64,000 bases of DNA from Talinum fruticosum (taxonomy: Eukaryota > Streptophyta > Magnoliopsida > Caryophyllales > Talinaceae): contig JAITYX010000075.1 in NCBI GenBank assembly GCA_021018815.1, forward strand, positions 372,001-436,000, read 5' to 3'. Of this stretch, positions 11,901 through 23,916 are shown piece after piece (the first letter of the stretch is position 1; each line of letters starts with the position of its first letter). The translations under genes and the position numbers were made by a program. The notes under the pieces were generated by a model that saw only the letters and a program-made list of their open reading frames with translations, searched no databases and was not told the origin of the DNA.

Positions 11901-14900
11901 TCATGTCGACACGGGTACAGCAGCCCCAAGTGCCGAGCTCGGGTAACGTAGTCCCCAAGACCATCAAAGTCTTTTTTTGGAACAAGTAATCAAAAGTTGT
12001 ACAAATAGGACACCAAGGGAATGCTACCCATGTATAAAAGAGGCAAAAACTAAATACATTTTTGGATTTTTCTGAGTCGTTTTTGGATTTCCCCATGCTG
12101 ATCTATTAAAAAATGACTAAACAAAAATTACAAACTAATACTCACATATTCCATTCCGCCTAGAGCAGGATAAAACCAAAATATCATTGCAAGGTCAGAG
12201 ATGAAGTATCCAACAGAGACCTGTACACAAAGGTAAGTTAGAACATTGTTAGTAAGCTCATCTTATCATGCAGAAAAGCTAATAAAGCTGATATACTGCA
12301 TGGATGAAACCAAGAGTATATATGCAACCTTCCTAGATGCGAATCAAATATACCACACAAGTGATATTAGCAAATGGCAGGGAAGAAATTCCGATCATTC
12401 ATTTAACACAAGCAGAGAATGGCACATTTGTGATTTCATTTTTAGTAGTGGCAGGCAAATAACTACATATTGAAGACCATCAAAGACGACTTTTCAGGGA
12501 AGTCAACCAAGGGGGTGGGAGTTCATCTCTTCAAATTCTGTCCATCCAAATACAAACTCAGAACAATGTAGTTCCAAATACGAGAGGAAATTGAGCACTA
12601 ATCAGAAGAGACAGCATGACAAAACAGCATAATATATCACCACTAATGTTTAATCCTATAGACAGCATGACAAAACATAATACCATTTTTCCCTTTCCAT
12701 CACCAGTTTTCCAGAGCACAGGAACATATATCACCCGTTGTACTAAAGATGTCAATCAAGAAGCTGACTGAGTATACATCAAGTGTCCAATCTCTTAAGG
12801 GTACATTATCCCAGTTCTCCATGGTGCCACGTCAACTCAAGGTTCTCCAAGTGACAGAAGATTACACAATACTTCTCCAGCACTCTGGCTGCTGATGAAC
12901 CTAAGTTCAGTAAACTGTGCTAGTTGGCTATAAATCGATAGAAGTCTTCTACAATGAGCAAAGGAAACTAGACTTCTATATAAAACATCATGGATTGGAT
13001 CAACTGTAAAGGTTGCAATGGTCTAGGCTAGGCCCTACAAGGATTACAATATGAAAAATAATGAAGAAAAAATCACTAAATACAAAAGATACACTTTCAA
13101 AGATCATATGGAGAAATGAAGGTTTAGAAAAGGAATCATCTGAATAAGAGTGTTTCATTCTGTTTGCTTATGTCATTTTCCCAAAATTTTCCACTTGCAT
13201 TCAGCGTTGTTCCTATAAGGGGTTAACCGATGGGACTTCAACTACCTTTCGAAGGCAATAAAAATAGTAGAAAGGGGGAGGGCAACCATCAGCAGCATCC
13301 AGCACTACCCAAGGCCCAACATCTCTACCACCATGCAATCATCACTAAGAAAGACAATGAAGGGTTCAATAACCAACCTCACAAAAAAAAAAAGGAAAAC
13401 AAAAGAGAATGTTTGCTATAGCTTTCAATATTTAAGGAAAAATGCCAACAACCACTATAGTTCCATTGGTTTTATGTGTTATGCTTCTATATAGTTATTC
13501 AATTTAAATGCAATCAATTGAAAATGAATCCAAAAAATCCCGATCTACCTCAATCAATGACAAAATTATAACAATTAAATGACATTTTCGAACTCTTATA
13601 TCCCAAATACAAGAGGAAATTCAGCATCCACTGTCGATTCAAGCTACAATACATCTAACCAAAGATTTTCAGAAGATAAGTTTTCCCTATGACTCAGTCT
13701 TGTTTCTTGATTATATTAATTACTAATGTAACACAAGAGTGAGGTGAGAGAGAGAGAGAGAGAGCAAGAGAGAGTTCTCGGTAAGGTATCTGGTTGCCGG
13801 GGATAATCGGAGGTCCACCTGGCCTCGGGGCTCAGTCGCCCACCTTTTCAGCTCCTTCGTTTGGCTGTCGGCTTCAGCCGCCAGCCATTTTTCATTCGTT
13901 TTTCAACTTGCTTGTGCTACATTTTGCTCAAGACCAGATCTGACAGTTTTGGGCAGGTTTCTCTTGTGGGTTTTGCTACCAAGGGGTTTAACGACCTTCC
14001 CTATCGCCTTCGGTGAGGTTTTCGTCGGATTATCTATCGTCGGCGACCGGCGACCGGAGGCTCGCTGGAATTTTTTTTCTTTTCTTTTTCCTCTAGAAAG
14101 GCTGATTTTGGCCTTTGTTTTTGTGCAATGCTTGTTGGTTTTGAGGTGTTGTTGTCTATCCTGCCTTCCTTTTGTACTAGGGAAGCTCCTTTTCCAGGTT
14201 TACGAATCCGTAGCATGAGATGAGGTAGTAATAGGTTTGTGGCTACCAAAAGTAAGTCCTTTGATTTTGCTTTATTGGGGGACAAAGAGGATTCATTGAA
14301 AATTTCGAGAGAATGGAAGGGGCAAGAGATACTCTATTTTTCTTCCTATTAAGGGCTTCCCGGATTTCGTTCATAAATGGTGTAACCAAACTCATCGGGG
14401 TTCAAAGATTTTCATCCCGAGGACAAGAGGAATAGGGCCGCTAAATTCTTGCAACTTTCTCCGATCAAAGAGGGTAGCAAGTTATTCCTTAACTTCTTTG
14501 CACGATGGGATGGCGGGGTTGGACTAAATTATTTGAAGCCCTTGCTGAGATGGTAGGACAATGGAGTCACCTGCTAAACCAAAAGGGCTTTCTTCGTGGC
14601 ATTCAATTTCACGAGTCTATGGCAAGTCTATGGCATCTCTCCTCCTCTGCCGTGGTGGTTGTCCAAAGTGTGGATTTTGGGAGAACCGGCCTGTTTTTTA
14701 AGGTCTTTTATCGTGTAGTCTCAAGGTTGATGTTTCATAAATGGTGTAACCAAACTCGTCGGGGTTCAAAGATTTTCATGCTCTGGAGGCCAAGAGGAAT
14801 AGGGCCGCTAAATTCTTGCAACTTTCTCCGATCAAAGAGGGTAGCAAGTTATTCCTTAACTTCTTTGCATGGTGGGATGGCGGGGTTGGAACTAAATTAT

Positions 14901-17900
14901 TTGAAGCCCTCGCCGAGATGGTAGGCATTTCGACAATGGAGTCGCCGCTAAACAAAAAGGGCTTTCTTCCTGGCATTCAATTTCACGATCGATGGCATCT
15001 CTCCTCCTCCGCCGTGGTGGCTGTCCAAAGTGTGGATTTTTGAGAGAACCGGCTGTTTTCTAAGGTCTTTTACCGTGCAGTCTCTTATGCGGAGAATGTG
15101 TCCACGGGTAAAGCTATTCGAGACCTTGCCCCCTGTATTTGAGGTGCAAGCGTATAACAACTTTGCAAGGATCACTAGGGCTAATTTGGAGAGTCGAGGA
15201 AGTGCTAGCGATGCTAGACACACTAATGTTTATGTGCAGCGCAAACGCTCTAAGGACATCATTCTAGTCGAGGTAGAGACCATGAGGTCCGGGTGGGGTT
15301 ACTCTTAAAGGTCTTTGGGCAAGCTAGCTTCTAGTTCTTGCTCTTCCACGCCTTTTGAGTGCTCTCCCTTTGATCCAACTCATTATGAAGGGAAGATCGG
15401 TGGCAGCTAGACTAGGCTATTTACTTTTCAATTTTGTGCCACAACCTCTTCATCTTCCTCGGCTAAGTGACCAGCTTGACTCCCCAGCGGTGATTGACCC
15501 TTCTTCCTCTGTTTCCTCTTTGGTAATTCTGTTCAATTAGAATTAGGCTTATACGTGAGTGTCCCGCGCCCTATTGAAAAAACTTGTATTCGATGACCGG
15601 CTCTAAGCCATAATGCCCTTGATTTTTGCCTCCAAGAATCTCTTCCATGATAATGACCTAGGCTAACTCATGTTTAGCAACTGATCTCTATATAATTTTT
15701 TCGCTATTAAGACCCCAAGACTCTTCCTTCACATCCAAAGAGTTTATTTTACCCGTGAGGTTTTATTTATGTGAGTTGACATCACCAAAAACATCTTTAT
15801 TCCATTTCTTGAGGCGGCTAATCTTCATCAAGGCCTTTTGTTGTGAATGGGGATCGATTTGATACTATTGATAACATGAAGTTTGCTATCCATGGCTTTT
15901 CCAACATAATGTGAACCTTGGAGACCGAAAATTGACCACCTTGATTTGCCTTCACTCTCCGATTTCGCTAGGCAAGATATTGAGTTGCAAATTACTCGGG
16001 AGGAATTCACTAAAGCTCTTCATGATTGTTGTAGTGATAAAGCTCCACGACCCGATGGCATGAAATGTGGCTTTCATTTTTGGCAAATTGGGAAACTCTC
16101 AAAGGTGATGTTCCTATAATGTTTTCAGTGATTTTTTCTCCAAGGAAATATGTGGCTTCTCTCAATGCGACTTTCATTGATCTTATTACTAAGAAAACTA
16201 ATGTCGAGAATACAAGAGACTTTCGACCTATTATTTTGGTGGGTTGTGTTTACAAGTTGATTTCAAAAGTACTCGTGAATAGATTAAAATGCGTTATTGA
16301 GACGAGAATCAAAATGCATTTGTGGGACGTCGGATTTTGGTTGCATTGATTCTAGGGCGAAATCAAGGAAGTCGGGGTTGTTTGTTAATTGAATATCGAG
16401 AAGGCATATGATCATGTCAATTGGGAGTTTCTCATTTATATCATAACAAGAATGGGTTTTCGACGAAATGGTGTTCTTGGATTTTTCGATTCATCTCTAC
16501 GACTTCCTTTTGGGTGCATGTTAATAGTTCACCCACAAAGTTCTTCACCACATCCAAGGATCTTCGTCGGGGGCCCTTTTATCTCCTCTTATTTTTATAT
16601 TGATTATGGAGGCTTTTAGGAGGCTCCTTCGGTTAGCTTCTAAAGTTACCCTTATTTACGGTCTAAAAGACAATTTGGCAAAAAGCTCCATCATTCTCAT
16701 TGGACATGTTGACAACATTGTTGCTTGCTGGTGTTTTAGGATGTTGTGTTGAGTCACTTCCTACTTCTTACCTTAGTCTACCTCCGAGAGCAAAATTAAG
16801 GAGATAGACATTTAGCAACTTGTTGTTAAGAAGTTTGAGAGAAGGCTTTCGGGGTGGAAATCAAAGTATCTTTCCCGAAGGAGGAAGATCGACTCTCATC
16901 AAGTGTCTTTTCGAGCATTCCTACCTTCTTCCTTTCCCTTTTCCACATTCCCTCTTTGGTGGCTTCTAACAAAAGTTTCTTTGGGGCTCTTTTGGGAGTG
17001 ATTTCAAGAAGCATCCGGTTAGATGGAATATTGTTAAGCTCCCGGTTGAAGAAGGGGGATTAGGTGTCAAAGACTTACAGATCTATAATAAGGCTTTGCT
17101 TGGATAGTGGTTATGGAGATTCACGAATGAGAAAGAGAATCTTTGGCGCAAGGTGGTGATAGTTATATATGGAGAAGACGGTTTTGGGTGGTATCCCTCA
17201 AGACGGAATGGTTCTTATGAACAAAGCCTTCGGAGGTTTATTTCTAAAGGATGGGAAAAATTCATACCCCACTTTTTCTTTGAGGTGGGCTTTGGCTCCT
17301 CCATCTATTTTCGACATGATCAATGTGATGGTGCTCCCTTGAAAGACTTTTTTCCCTTCTCTTTTTGCCTTAGCGAGGAATAAAGATGCTTCTATGGCTA
17401 ATTATTTGGAAAGAGGGTCTAAAACTAGACTTTGGTCTACGGTTTTGATTCGAGAAGCCCTTATTGATGATGATACTATCCTTAGCCTCTTCGTCAAACT
17501 CAATGAAATTACTATAGGGAATTTCTCTCATGATATGGTTAGATGGGATCTCAATCATAAAGGGGTTTTCTCTATTAAATTTTTCTATTTGAAGCTCGCT
17601 TCGATCCGGCTCTATCTTAACAACTCCCCTCAAATATTCATCTACCTTGGAAGCTCATTTGGAAGTCTTTGGCGTCTTTAAAAGTTTCTCATTTTTGTGT
17701 GGGAAGCTTATCATGGGAGTATGTTAACTTGTGATAATTTACAACGGAAGGGACAAATTTTGGTGAATTTCCCTTTTGCTAGAGCTTTGTGGGAGTTATC
17801 CTTTAGTTGTTTAGGTGTCTCTTGGGTTGTTTCTAGTTCTACCAAAAACATCTTGTGGCTTGGGAAGGATACTTCGGGAGAAAAGCTAAAGAGAAAAAGT

Positions 17901-18134
17901 CTTGCTTACCCCACATGCCATCTTTTGGAGCATTTGGTGTGAGAGAAATAGGAGAAACTTTGAGGGGGTGGAAACTTCTCTTAATCGCTTAAAGGATAAG
18001 ACTTTTAAGACTTCTACTTTTGGTATAGTGCAACTTTTGCCAAAACTTCTTTTGATATTGTAGATTTTGTGGATAGTTTACATTTTGATTGTACGTAGTC
18101 CTTTTGTAGGAGGCTTGTTTTGCATCCATCATTT

Positions 18135-18180
<46 letters not shown>

Positions 18181-20873
18181 GGATTGTATCAAATGAGAGG
18201 AAGGGATAGAGTGAGAGCGTGAGGATTAAATCTCAACCATTCACTTCAAACCTAAGGGTTAAGATTAAAACAAAGTTAATTTCTATTAAAATCACCCTCA
18301 CCACCTCCCCACCACCTCTAGACCAATGCTCAACCACAACAGCCACCACGGACCTCCGTGGCCTACCACCGTAAGGGATAGTTCACCCCACCACCACACT
18401 TGAAAGCCACCGACAACCTCGGTGAAAGTCATTGGCCCCCAAAATTGTTGCATAGGCCTTCCTTCCTTGACTTCTCTTTCCTCGACCACCCTTGCACAGC
18501 CCCAAAATTAGGTATTACAAACAGCACCCACCTTATTATCTTACCATCTCATGGGTGCAAAATATGAATTTTCGATTTTAGGTTCAACATCCCCTAAATT
18601 AAACGCATTTTGGGGTAGGGTTTTCCTAAATTTCGGCGGCTTTGTCGCCGAAAAAGTGAAGAAAGCAATGGAGCATGAAAGGGGTGGACGGGGCTAGGAC
18701 AATAGTGGACTCGACGGAATCCGGTAAGGCTTCCAATGGGGCGTGGTGGTTTTACAATGGCATAGTGGAAGAGGAAGTACTTAGGGTTTTTTATTTGATA
18801 GATTAATCTAAGCTACTCATTTTAATCCAATGACCCATATTTAATCCTCTCACTCTCACTCTATCCCTTTCCTCTCATTAGATATATATATATTTCTTAT
18901 TAACAAAAAAAAGTTTTCCCCTATGACCCTTCCTCTACCAAAAAGGTCTACTTTCTCAAGATTCAACACAACGAGTGCTTTTATTAGTTCTAGATAATAA
19001 TCGTGACACGACAAAATGGATTTGCTTAAGTCGAAAATGATGGGAATGGGGAAGTCTCTGCAGAGCAATTAAGCTTCATAACATTCTCCGAAACTAACTC
19101 CTAGTAAGTCATTCATCCGTAAAAACATTACCCTTAAATCAAGCAATAAATATTTTATCCCATAATGGGTGAGCATGAAACTAACTCCAAGACAATTAGC
19201 TCACACCCACAATGATCTTTGGTAGATGGTAGCTACCACAACTTCTTGCTCTATGGCTCGGAAGATTGACAAGTGTGGAATAATAAGATGTCATTATTCG
19301 TCCTAATAAACTAGAAAAGTTAAAGTAAACAAATACTCGAGGGCTCGGCAGATTAACATTAAATCACATTGATTATTAGTATGAGAAAATGTATGTGCTT
19401 TATCATAAATTTCAAAAAGAAGAAGAGATATTGTACCATTCAGAAAGCAACCACACGGATGCATCACATATTCCTTCCTTCATTTTGCATCAAAGTTTAG
19501 AATTCTTTCATAAAAGGGCTAGGGATATCAAGGTCATTCCTGGTGCAAGAAAGTGAATAACATAGAAGGTACTCATATTTGGGCTGCATAATGAAGCACT
19601 CGCCTCTTTTTCTCCAGCAAATTTCAAAGCATATCAAAAGTAGAACGAGTGCGTACGCTCTTAAATCTAACTATGGATAGGTAAACCTTGTTAGTCCTGT
19701 TGCCATGGCTAATAGAGAGTAAGTAATGAAATTTTCATTCCTACCCACATAAGAAAAGGGGAAGCAACTACAAGGATCAATCTTGGGCTTTGAATTCCAG
19801 ATATCAACCAAGCAAAGTCATCATCCTAACCAAACGGAGAAACTATCCATGGAACAAACACCGCCTTCCTCAATGCCAAAACCCCTTAATGTGTAACAAG
19901 ATCCTGAACCAATTGGTGAAGAGTAAGTGTGCAAGTTCTTTTCCAGAGGTTTACATTTTCTTTGGTCACAGGTACAGTCAAAGCAATATCCTGTCCCCAT
20001 CAAAACACGAACAAAGACAAACTCTAGCCCCTTGCTACACATAATAGTTAGTACACAAGGTCAGTTATATGCAGATCTAAACTCTCACTGTTTCAATCCA
20101 ATTACTTTGTGACTGCTACTTAATATTGACAGGCATAGGTTCTGCACAAAGTAATAGAAAGAATGTAAAGAGCACAACACCTCAAACCATATATCCAGAA
20201 AATATGGAATAGAGAAACTGAAAACCAATGAACCTGACAAATCTAGCAAATCTAGGACTGGTAATTCAGCAGGAGACAATCTTTACCCCTAACACAAATG
20301 TCGAGAATGGTGAACTCCGAAACAGGACAGGACCACATTGCAGGTCATCATCAAAGAGATCTGACCAGAAGGCCAAATATATTGACAAAGCTGTGATAAA
20401 GATTGCATGCACAGTTGATATGGCCCTGCACATGGTTAACAACACATAAGAAAGATGACATTTTCAAGTTCTTTACGAAACAACATACAAGCATTTGGAG
20501 GATGTTACCTGTTATCCCATTCAATCTTTTTGGTCTTCGGTAGGCTAGAATAGCTCTTGAAGAAAATGGCACTGATCATTTTCGAGATGTCATATACCTA
20601 TGATTCAGTAAGTGATTTCAATGCATACAACACAGAGAACATTAAATACTCTCTAGCAAACTTAACAATACTGAAGCGGATAATCCACCGCATAACAGCA
20701 AGTTTGGCTGCCACAATAAAGACAGTAAAATTTTGATAAAGTCAGAAACAAGAACGCACCAATTTACAGGCAATGACGCCACATAGGACAGAAGCACAGG
20801 GAATCCATCGATTATCCAGTGAATATTCTTTGACGAGCCAATTGACCCAGTTCTGGAAATCACTTATCATCAT
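8930..20873 (-). CDS. TLC (TRAM/LAG1/CLN8) domain membrane protein, eight coding exons, 268 aa
   Basis: I assembled this gene by hand from eight exons with GT-AG junctions and matching phases: 20873-20760, 20597-20509, 20425-20287, 12220-12146, 11094-10973, 10880-10805, 10470-10411 and 9061-8930 (TGA). They total 807 bases with no internal stop. The product resembles plant homologues of TMEM56/TLCD4 (the At1g31300 type), multi-pass proteins of internal membranes; some TLC relatives act on ceramides or other lipids, but the substrate here is unknown. Visible marks are the HH pair in GGMEYVLHHFLS (residues 136-147), SETTTPGINLRWYLD (169-183) and hydrophobic segments near 26-46, 72-88, 110-130, 191-220 and 226-250. 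An in-frame TGA lies upstream of the first of two adjacent ATGs, which fixes the start. Intron sizes are 162, 83, 8066, 1051, 92, 334 and 1349 bases. The long third intron contains a LINE. The gene looks functional despite this load. Confidence 0.92.
12221..13745. other. TLC intron 3, part nearest exon 4
   Basis: This is AT-rich intron sequence between coding exon 4 and the LINE. I see no coding exon with family similarity and no RNA gene here. Short open frames in both strands look random. Confidence 0.5.
13746..13772 (+). repeat. (GA)n microsatellite at the 5' edge of the LINE
   Basis: An almost pure GA run, then CAAGAGAGAG, stands directly before the GC-richer leader of the LINE. It may mark the LINE 5' boundary or belong to its leader. 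Confidence 0.6.
14240..15540 (+). pseudogene. LINE ORF1-like (nucleic-acid-binding protein, DUF4283 type), with internal tandem duplication
   Basis: Pieces such as FVHKWCNQTHRGSKIF and SKLFLNFFAWWDGG resemble the N-terminal domain of plant L1 ORF1 proteins, which bind the LINE RNA. The match is by pattern only. A unit of about 350 bases occurs twice in tandem (period 364), so the domain is present in two broken copies. Frameshifts join the pieces; no intact frame remains. The later part (15100-15540) has no clear motif. Confidence 0.55.
14371..15086 (+). repeat. Tandem duplication in LINE ORF1, two units, period 364 bp
   Basis: The sequence from TCATAAATGGTGTAACC (14371) to CGTGTAGTCTC (near 14721) is repeated from 14735 to about 15086. 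The copies are very similar, with small indels. The second copy runs into TTATGCGGAGAATG, the first into AAGGTTGATGTT. It is a direct duplication, seen by reading. Confidence 0.85.
15950..17950 (+). pseudogene. LINE ORF2 remnant: reverse transcriptase and zf-RVT-like C-terminus, no endonuclease
   Basis: In changing frames the order fits plant L1 RT: DKAPRPDGM near 16040, NTRDFRPIILVGCVYKLISK near 16210-16270, NIEKAYDHVNWEFL near 16390, ISTTSFWVHVNSSPTKFF near 16495-16545. Further on come the C-terminal marks SGWKSKYLSRRRKIDSHQ (16848), VEEGGLGVKDLQIYNKALLG (17045) and an LTCDNLQRKGQ-type zinc-finger region (17725). The catalytic FADD box is degraded: the segment near 16700 reads GHVDN. Only about 400 bases separate ORF1 from RT, so the endonuclease is gone. 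The gene cannot support retrotransposition. Confidence 0.85.
18133..18181 (+). repeat. Compound (TA)n(GA)n microsatellite
   Basis: A TA run passes into a GA run of about 24 bases between the LINE tail and the inverted-repeat element. It produces LSLSLS-type spurious frames on the other strand. Confidence 0.85.
18186..18886. mobile_element. Inverted-repeat (MITE-like) element of about 0.7 kb
   Basis: The left end reads AAATGAGAGGAAGGGATAG (18191), then AGTGAGAG and GAGGATTAAAT. The inverted complement at the right end reads TAATGAGAGGAAAGGGATAG, then AGTGAGAG and GAGGATTAAAT (right end near 18880). The arms are about 45 bases with few mismatches, and TA runs lie outside both arms. No transposase frame is visible in between. 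The class is not clear. Confidence 0.65.
18887..20286. other. TLC intron 3, part nearest exon 3
   Basis: Intron DNA without a supported gene. A minus-strand frame around 20085-20279 contains SIPYFLDIW, which looks a little like the family motif VSIGYF, but exon 4 at 12146-12220 carries the true counterpart (VSVGYFISDLAM), so it is not an exon. Confidence 0.5.
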
Positions 20874-21686
20874 AGCAATTGAACACTTCCAAGAACATCA
20901 TCAATAGACCAACGAAGACTCATATTAGTAATCCATCAATAGACGAACTCCATAAATATATACAAAATGGACCTTCACAAATCAATATTTATGATTTCAT
21001 AAATTGTTACACAAGCCCACGGTTGAATATCATCCAATAAAACAACAAAGCAATATCATAGGTTTGAATGAAAATGGTGATACTATGAATCCCAATTTTA
21101 ACGGAGATATCTCACACCAGGCTTCTTCCTACTATTACACGACGACATCAGTCATAATGCACACCATTTTCAAAAGACCCGTGAACTAGTTTAGTCAAGA
21201 TTTAAGAAATAAATGGATGAATTTTGCACACAATTTTCAAGTCCAACATAGTGACATTTAAACACGTAACTCAGGTTGTTTATGTTCACGAGTGCTTTCG
21301 GAGCAGAGGCACGCCATATATTTTCACAAATAAGTAAGATAGGGCATCTAAAGGCCAAGAGGGGTCGACCCCGAACCCATAGGAGTACGAGTACCAGATG
21401 TATTGTCCATTCAAACCAAGCAACCAACAATCAACACAATCACTATAAATTTCACCAAAAGAAAAATGGGACTATTACAACGGATACACTGTAAGGTGAT
21501 AGCTCATTTAAATTACACAGACACACAGAAAAAAAAATTAGACAGAGGAGAACGGGGAAAAAACAGAAGAGAAGAACCAAAAACCGGAAAAACGAAGGAG
21601 GAAACAAAAGAAGAGAAGAAGACGGAGAGCGGAGAGCGGAGCTGTTCGAAATACAGAGAAGGAGGAGGAGGAAGATCAGAGCATAC

Positions 21687-21850
21687 CTGCAACCTAGAAG
21701 AAAAATCGGCTAGGGTTTCGATTCCAGGCTTCCAAGGAAGACTGTACCGGAGCAGACAGATTCGAGCACTGGAGGACCGGAGCAGCGTCGACCACTCACC
21801 GGAGGAGGACCGGAGGAGGAAGAAAGATTCTTTGAAGGAAGAAGAGTCCT
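21687..21850 (-). other. 5' UTR exon of the TLC gene (non-coding exon 1)
   Basis: On the minus strand a leader containing CGAAACCCTAGCCG runs to TTGCAG|GTATGC, a strong donor at 21686-21685. AAACCCTAG is common in plant 5' leaders. The acceptor is probably just upstream of the start codon (GGAAG|TGTTC, near 20886), giving a 5' UTR intron of about 800 bases. The transcription start is not determined. The donor is clear; the extent of the exon is inferred. Confidence 0.6.
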
Positions 21851-21859
21851 AGGGCTTTC

Positions 21860-21907
21860 AGGACTCGAGTATTTTTTTTTTTTTTTTTTGAGAGGACTCG
21901 AGTATTT
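21860..21907. repeat. Poly(T) insert flanked by 15 bp direct repeats
   Basis: AGGACTCGAGTATTT occurs at 21860-21874 and again at 21893-21907, around a run of 18 T followed by GAG. A homopolymer framed by a perfect direct repeat of 15 bases fits a minute L1-mediated (poly-A) insertion with its target duplication. It lies at the upstream edge of the TLC gene. Confidence 0.7.
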
Positions 21908-22053
21908 CAGTAATATGACAAAATTAGCCCTAAAATTCCTATATTCGTTGCTTTGCCTTTGTTTACCTTCCACATGAACAGCGCGCGCGTCCACTTTTCC
22001 TTCCTTTCACGTTTCTTTCCTTCCTTTCGTTCATTCTTTCATTTTATTTTATA
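21908..22053. other. Proximal upstream region of the TLC gene
   Basis: Only about 150 bases separate the poly(T) insert from a Helitron end. They hold a CpG-rich patch (GCGCGCGCG near 21982) and pyrimidine runs of the TTCC/TTTC type. Any core promoter of the TLC gene must lie here or within its first exon. I cannot point to a TATA box with confidence. Confidence 0.35.
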
Positions 22054-22876
22054 CTAGGACTTTACCCGCGCACTGCCGCTATTTCAAAAAAATCGCTGAT
22101 TTTAATCATAGAAGTTCTTCAGGACAAATGTAGGCAAAAATCAAACATTAGGAGTCCAGATCCGAATTCCAAATGATAGCCTACATTTCAAAAAATAAAC
22201 TCAAAAGGAACAACTTTAATAACTCCTTAATTTACAAACAATTCAAAATTTGCAAACAAATAACATTTTAGGTATAGAGAAATTGTAAATAACCATATAT
22301 TATGTTTAATATATGAAATTGTAAAAATATAAAAAAAATTAAAGAGAAGGAGAGTCGAGTTTTATTATTATTCTTTTGACGAGAGATAATTTCACCCATG
22401 ATAAAATCTTAATAAGGAATTAAAGAGAGTAAATGAAATAAAGCATAATATGGGGAACTATGTCGAGGCCTTAGCAAAGATGCTCTCGGAATCGGTTTCT
22501 TGAATGGTTTGTTCTTCATTGCTATCATCATCCTTTTTCTTCTCTTTCGGCTTTGATCAAACTTGGCGTATCATTTCGCACGAACATACTTAAATTCTCT
22601 CTCTTTATCCTCCTCTCTCTCTCCTCCCCAACCATGGCTTCCCCGACCATCGCCTCCCCACCTCCTCTTGCCCTTCCTTCCTAACCTCCAGTTAGCCATG
22701 TCAACAAACACCCCGAACTTATCTTGAATCATCTACAATTCCACAATATCCAAATTTCAAAATCGTAAATATTTCTAAAACTTTAAAGATCAATTAGAAA
22801 AATCAGCTCGAAAAGAGGAGGAAATGAGGGAAATTTTTATCCTTTGAAGTCGGGGATATTTCTCCAACCAAAATCC

Positions 22877-23173
22877 TCACAAAAAGCAAGCATTGAGCTC
22901 ATCTGGGGAAGAAAGGAATGACATCCAAGAAAATAACCCGCCACACGTAAGGAAGAAATTTGCTTGAATAGATGGAGATGTTGAGGGCAAAGATATCTTG
23001 GCGGCGGCCTCCCTCCTCCTCATGCCTCCGCCGATACCGCCTCTCCACCTCTTCCTTCGCAACCTCCTCACGACCCATCCCGCAATTTGCTTACTCTCTC
23101 CATCCCCACAATCCCACCCCTCCAACAATCCTCCCATCGCCACCGCCCTCCCCCTCTTCTCATGCCTTACCAA
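22877..23173 (-). other. Low-complexity GC-rich open frame in the Helitron, unidentified
   Basis: An open frame of 98 codons rich in Arg and Gly reads on the minus strand of a CTCC-rich stretch. It has no recognisable domain. It could be a captured exon or chance. Confidence 0.2.
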
Positions 23174-23861
23174 ATTAATTTTCTTAAACTTCCACCTTCA
23201 CGGTCTCATTTATACAAAATCACCTCAACGATTAAATTTAAATGTTTGATATCTATTAATCTATAAAAAAGAAGTGAATACCATTTTAAATATATAAACC
23301 TTCGATATCCGAATGAACGTGAATGGTGCATCGATTGAATTGGCGATTCATATAAAACGTTGGTTCGGAATTTTTGTATATCATACAGCTTAATTCATTA
23401 TATGTTATCTTACAATATTTTCAAAATATAAGTACAAAGGTTATTTACTAAAAATCTTATAAATTGGTGTTATAGAAAATAAGAAATTAATTTAAAAATT
23501 GAAAAATAGTTAATGTTAAAAAAATATAGATTAAGTTGATTTTAAAACAAATCAATTACAAAAATAAATGAACTTGTGTTACCAAAAATGAACAATAATT
23601 TATTTAGGAAAAAAAGTATTATATGGCTACTTGTACATTTATTAATATTATACCACTTACTATAGATGTGTTAAAAGATAAAAGAAAAATTAATCATGGG
23701 AGTGTAATAGATAAAATCTTTCAGCCATTTTTACATTTGCATAAGGCTTAGAATTAGTTTACTATAGCTGTGTTAAAAAATTAAAAAAAATTAACTATGG
23801 GGTATTTAAGTCGACTTTTGTGGCAGTGGGTTAGAAACCCTAACCCATTTCTTAACCGGGT

Positions 23862-23883
23862 CGCACGGAGAGAGAGAGAGGGC

Positions 23884-23916
<33 letters not shown>

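Larger units (their letters stand above)
13780..18145 (+). mobile_element. L1-type LINE, defective, antisense inside TLC intron 3
   Basis: On the plus strand, opposite to the host gene, there is a GC-rich leader, an ORF1-like region, then reverse transcriptase and the C-terminal part of ORF2. The region closes near GGAGGCTTGTTTTGCATCCATC and a (TA)n run, in the place of a LINE tail. The segment between ORF1 and RT is too short for an endonuclease domain. Stops and frameshifts occur throughout. Both end coordinates are approximate; no target duplication was identified. Confidence 0.8.

Noticed and set aside
20085..20279. Possible TLC exon with SIPYFLDIW
   Set aside because: Phase and family order are satisfied by the exon at 12146-12220 (VSVGYFISDLAM). 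The candidate continues into unrelated residues.
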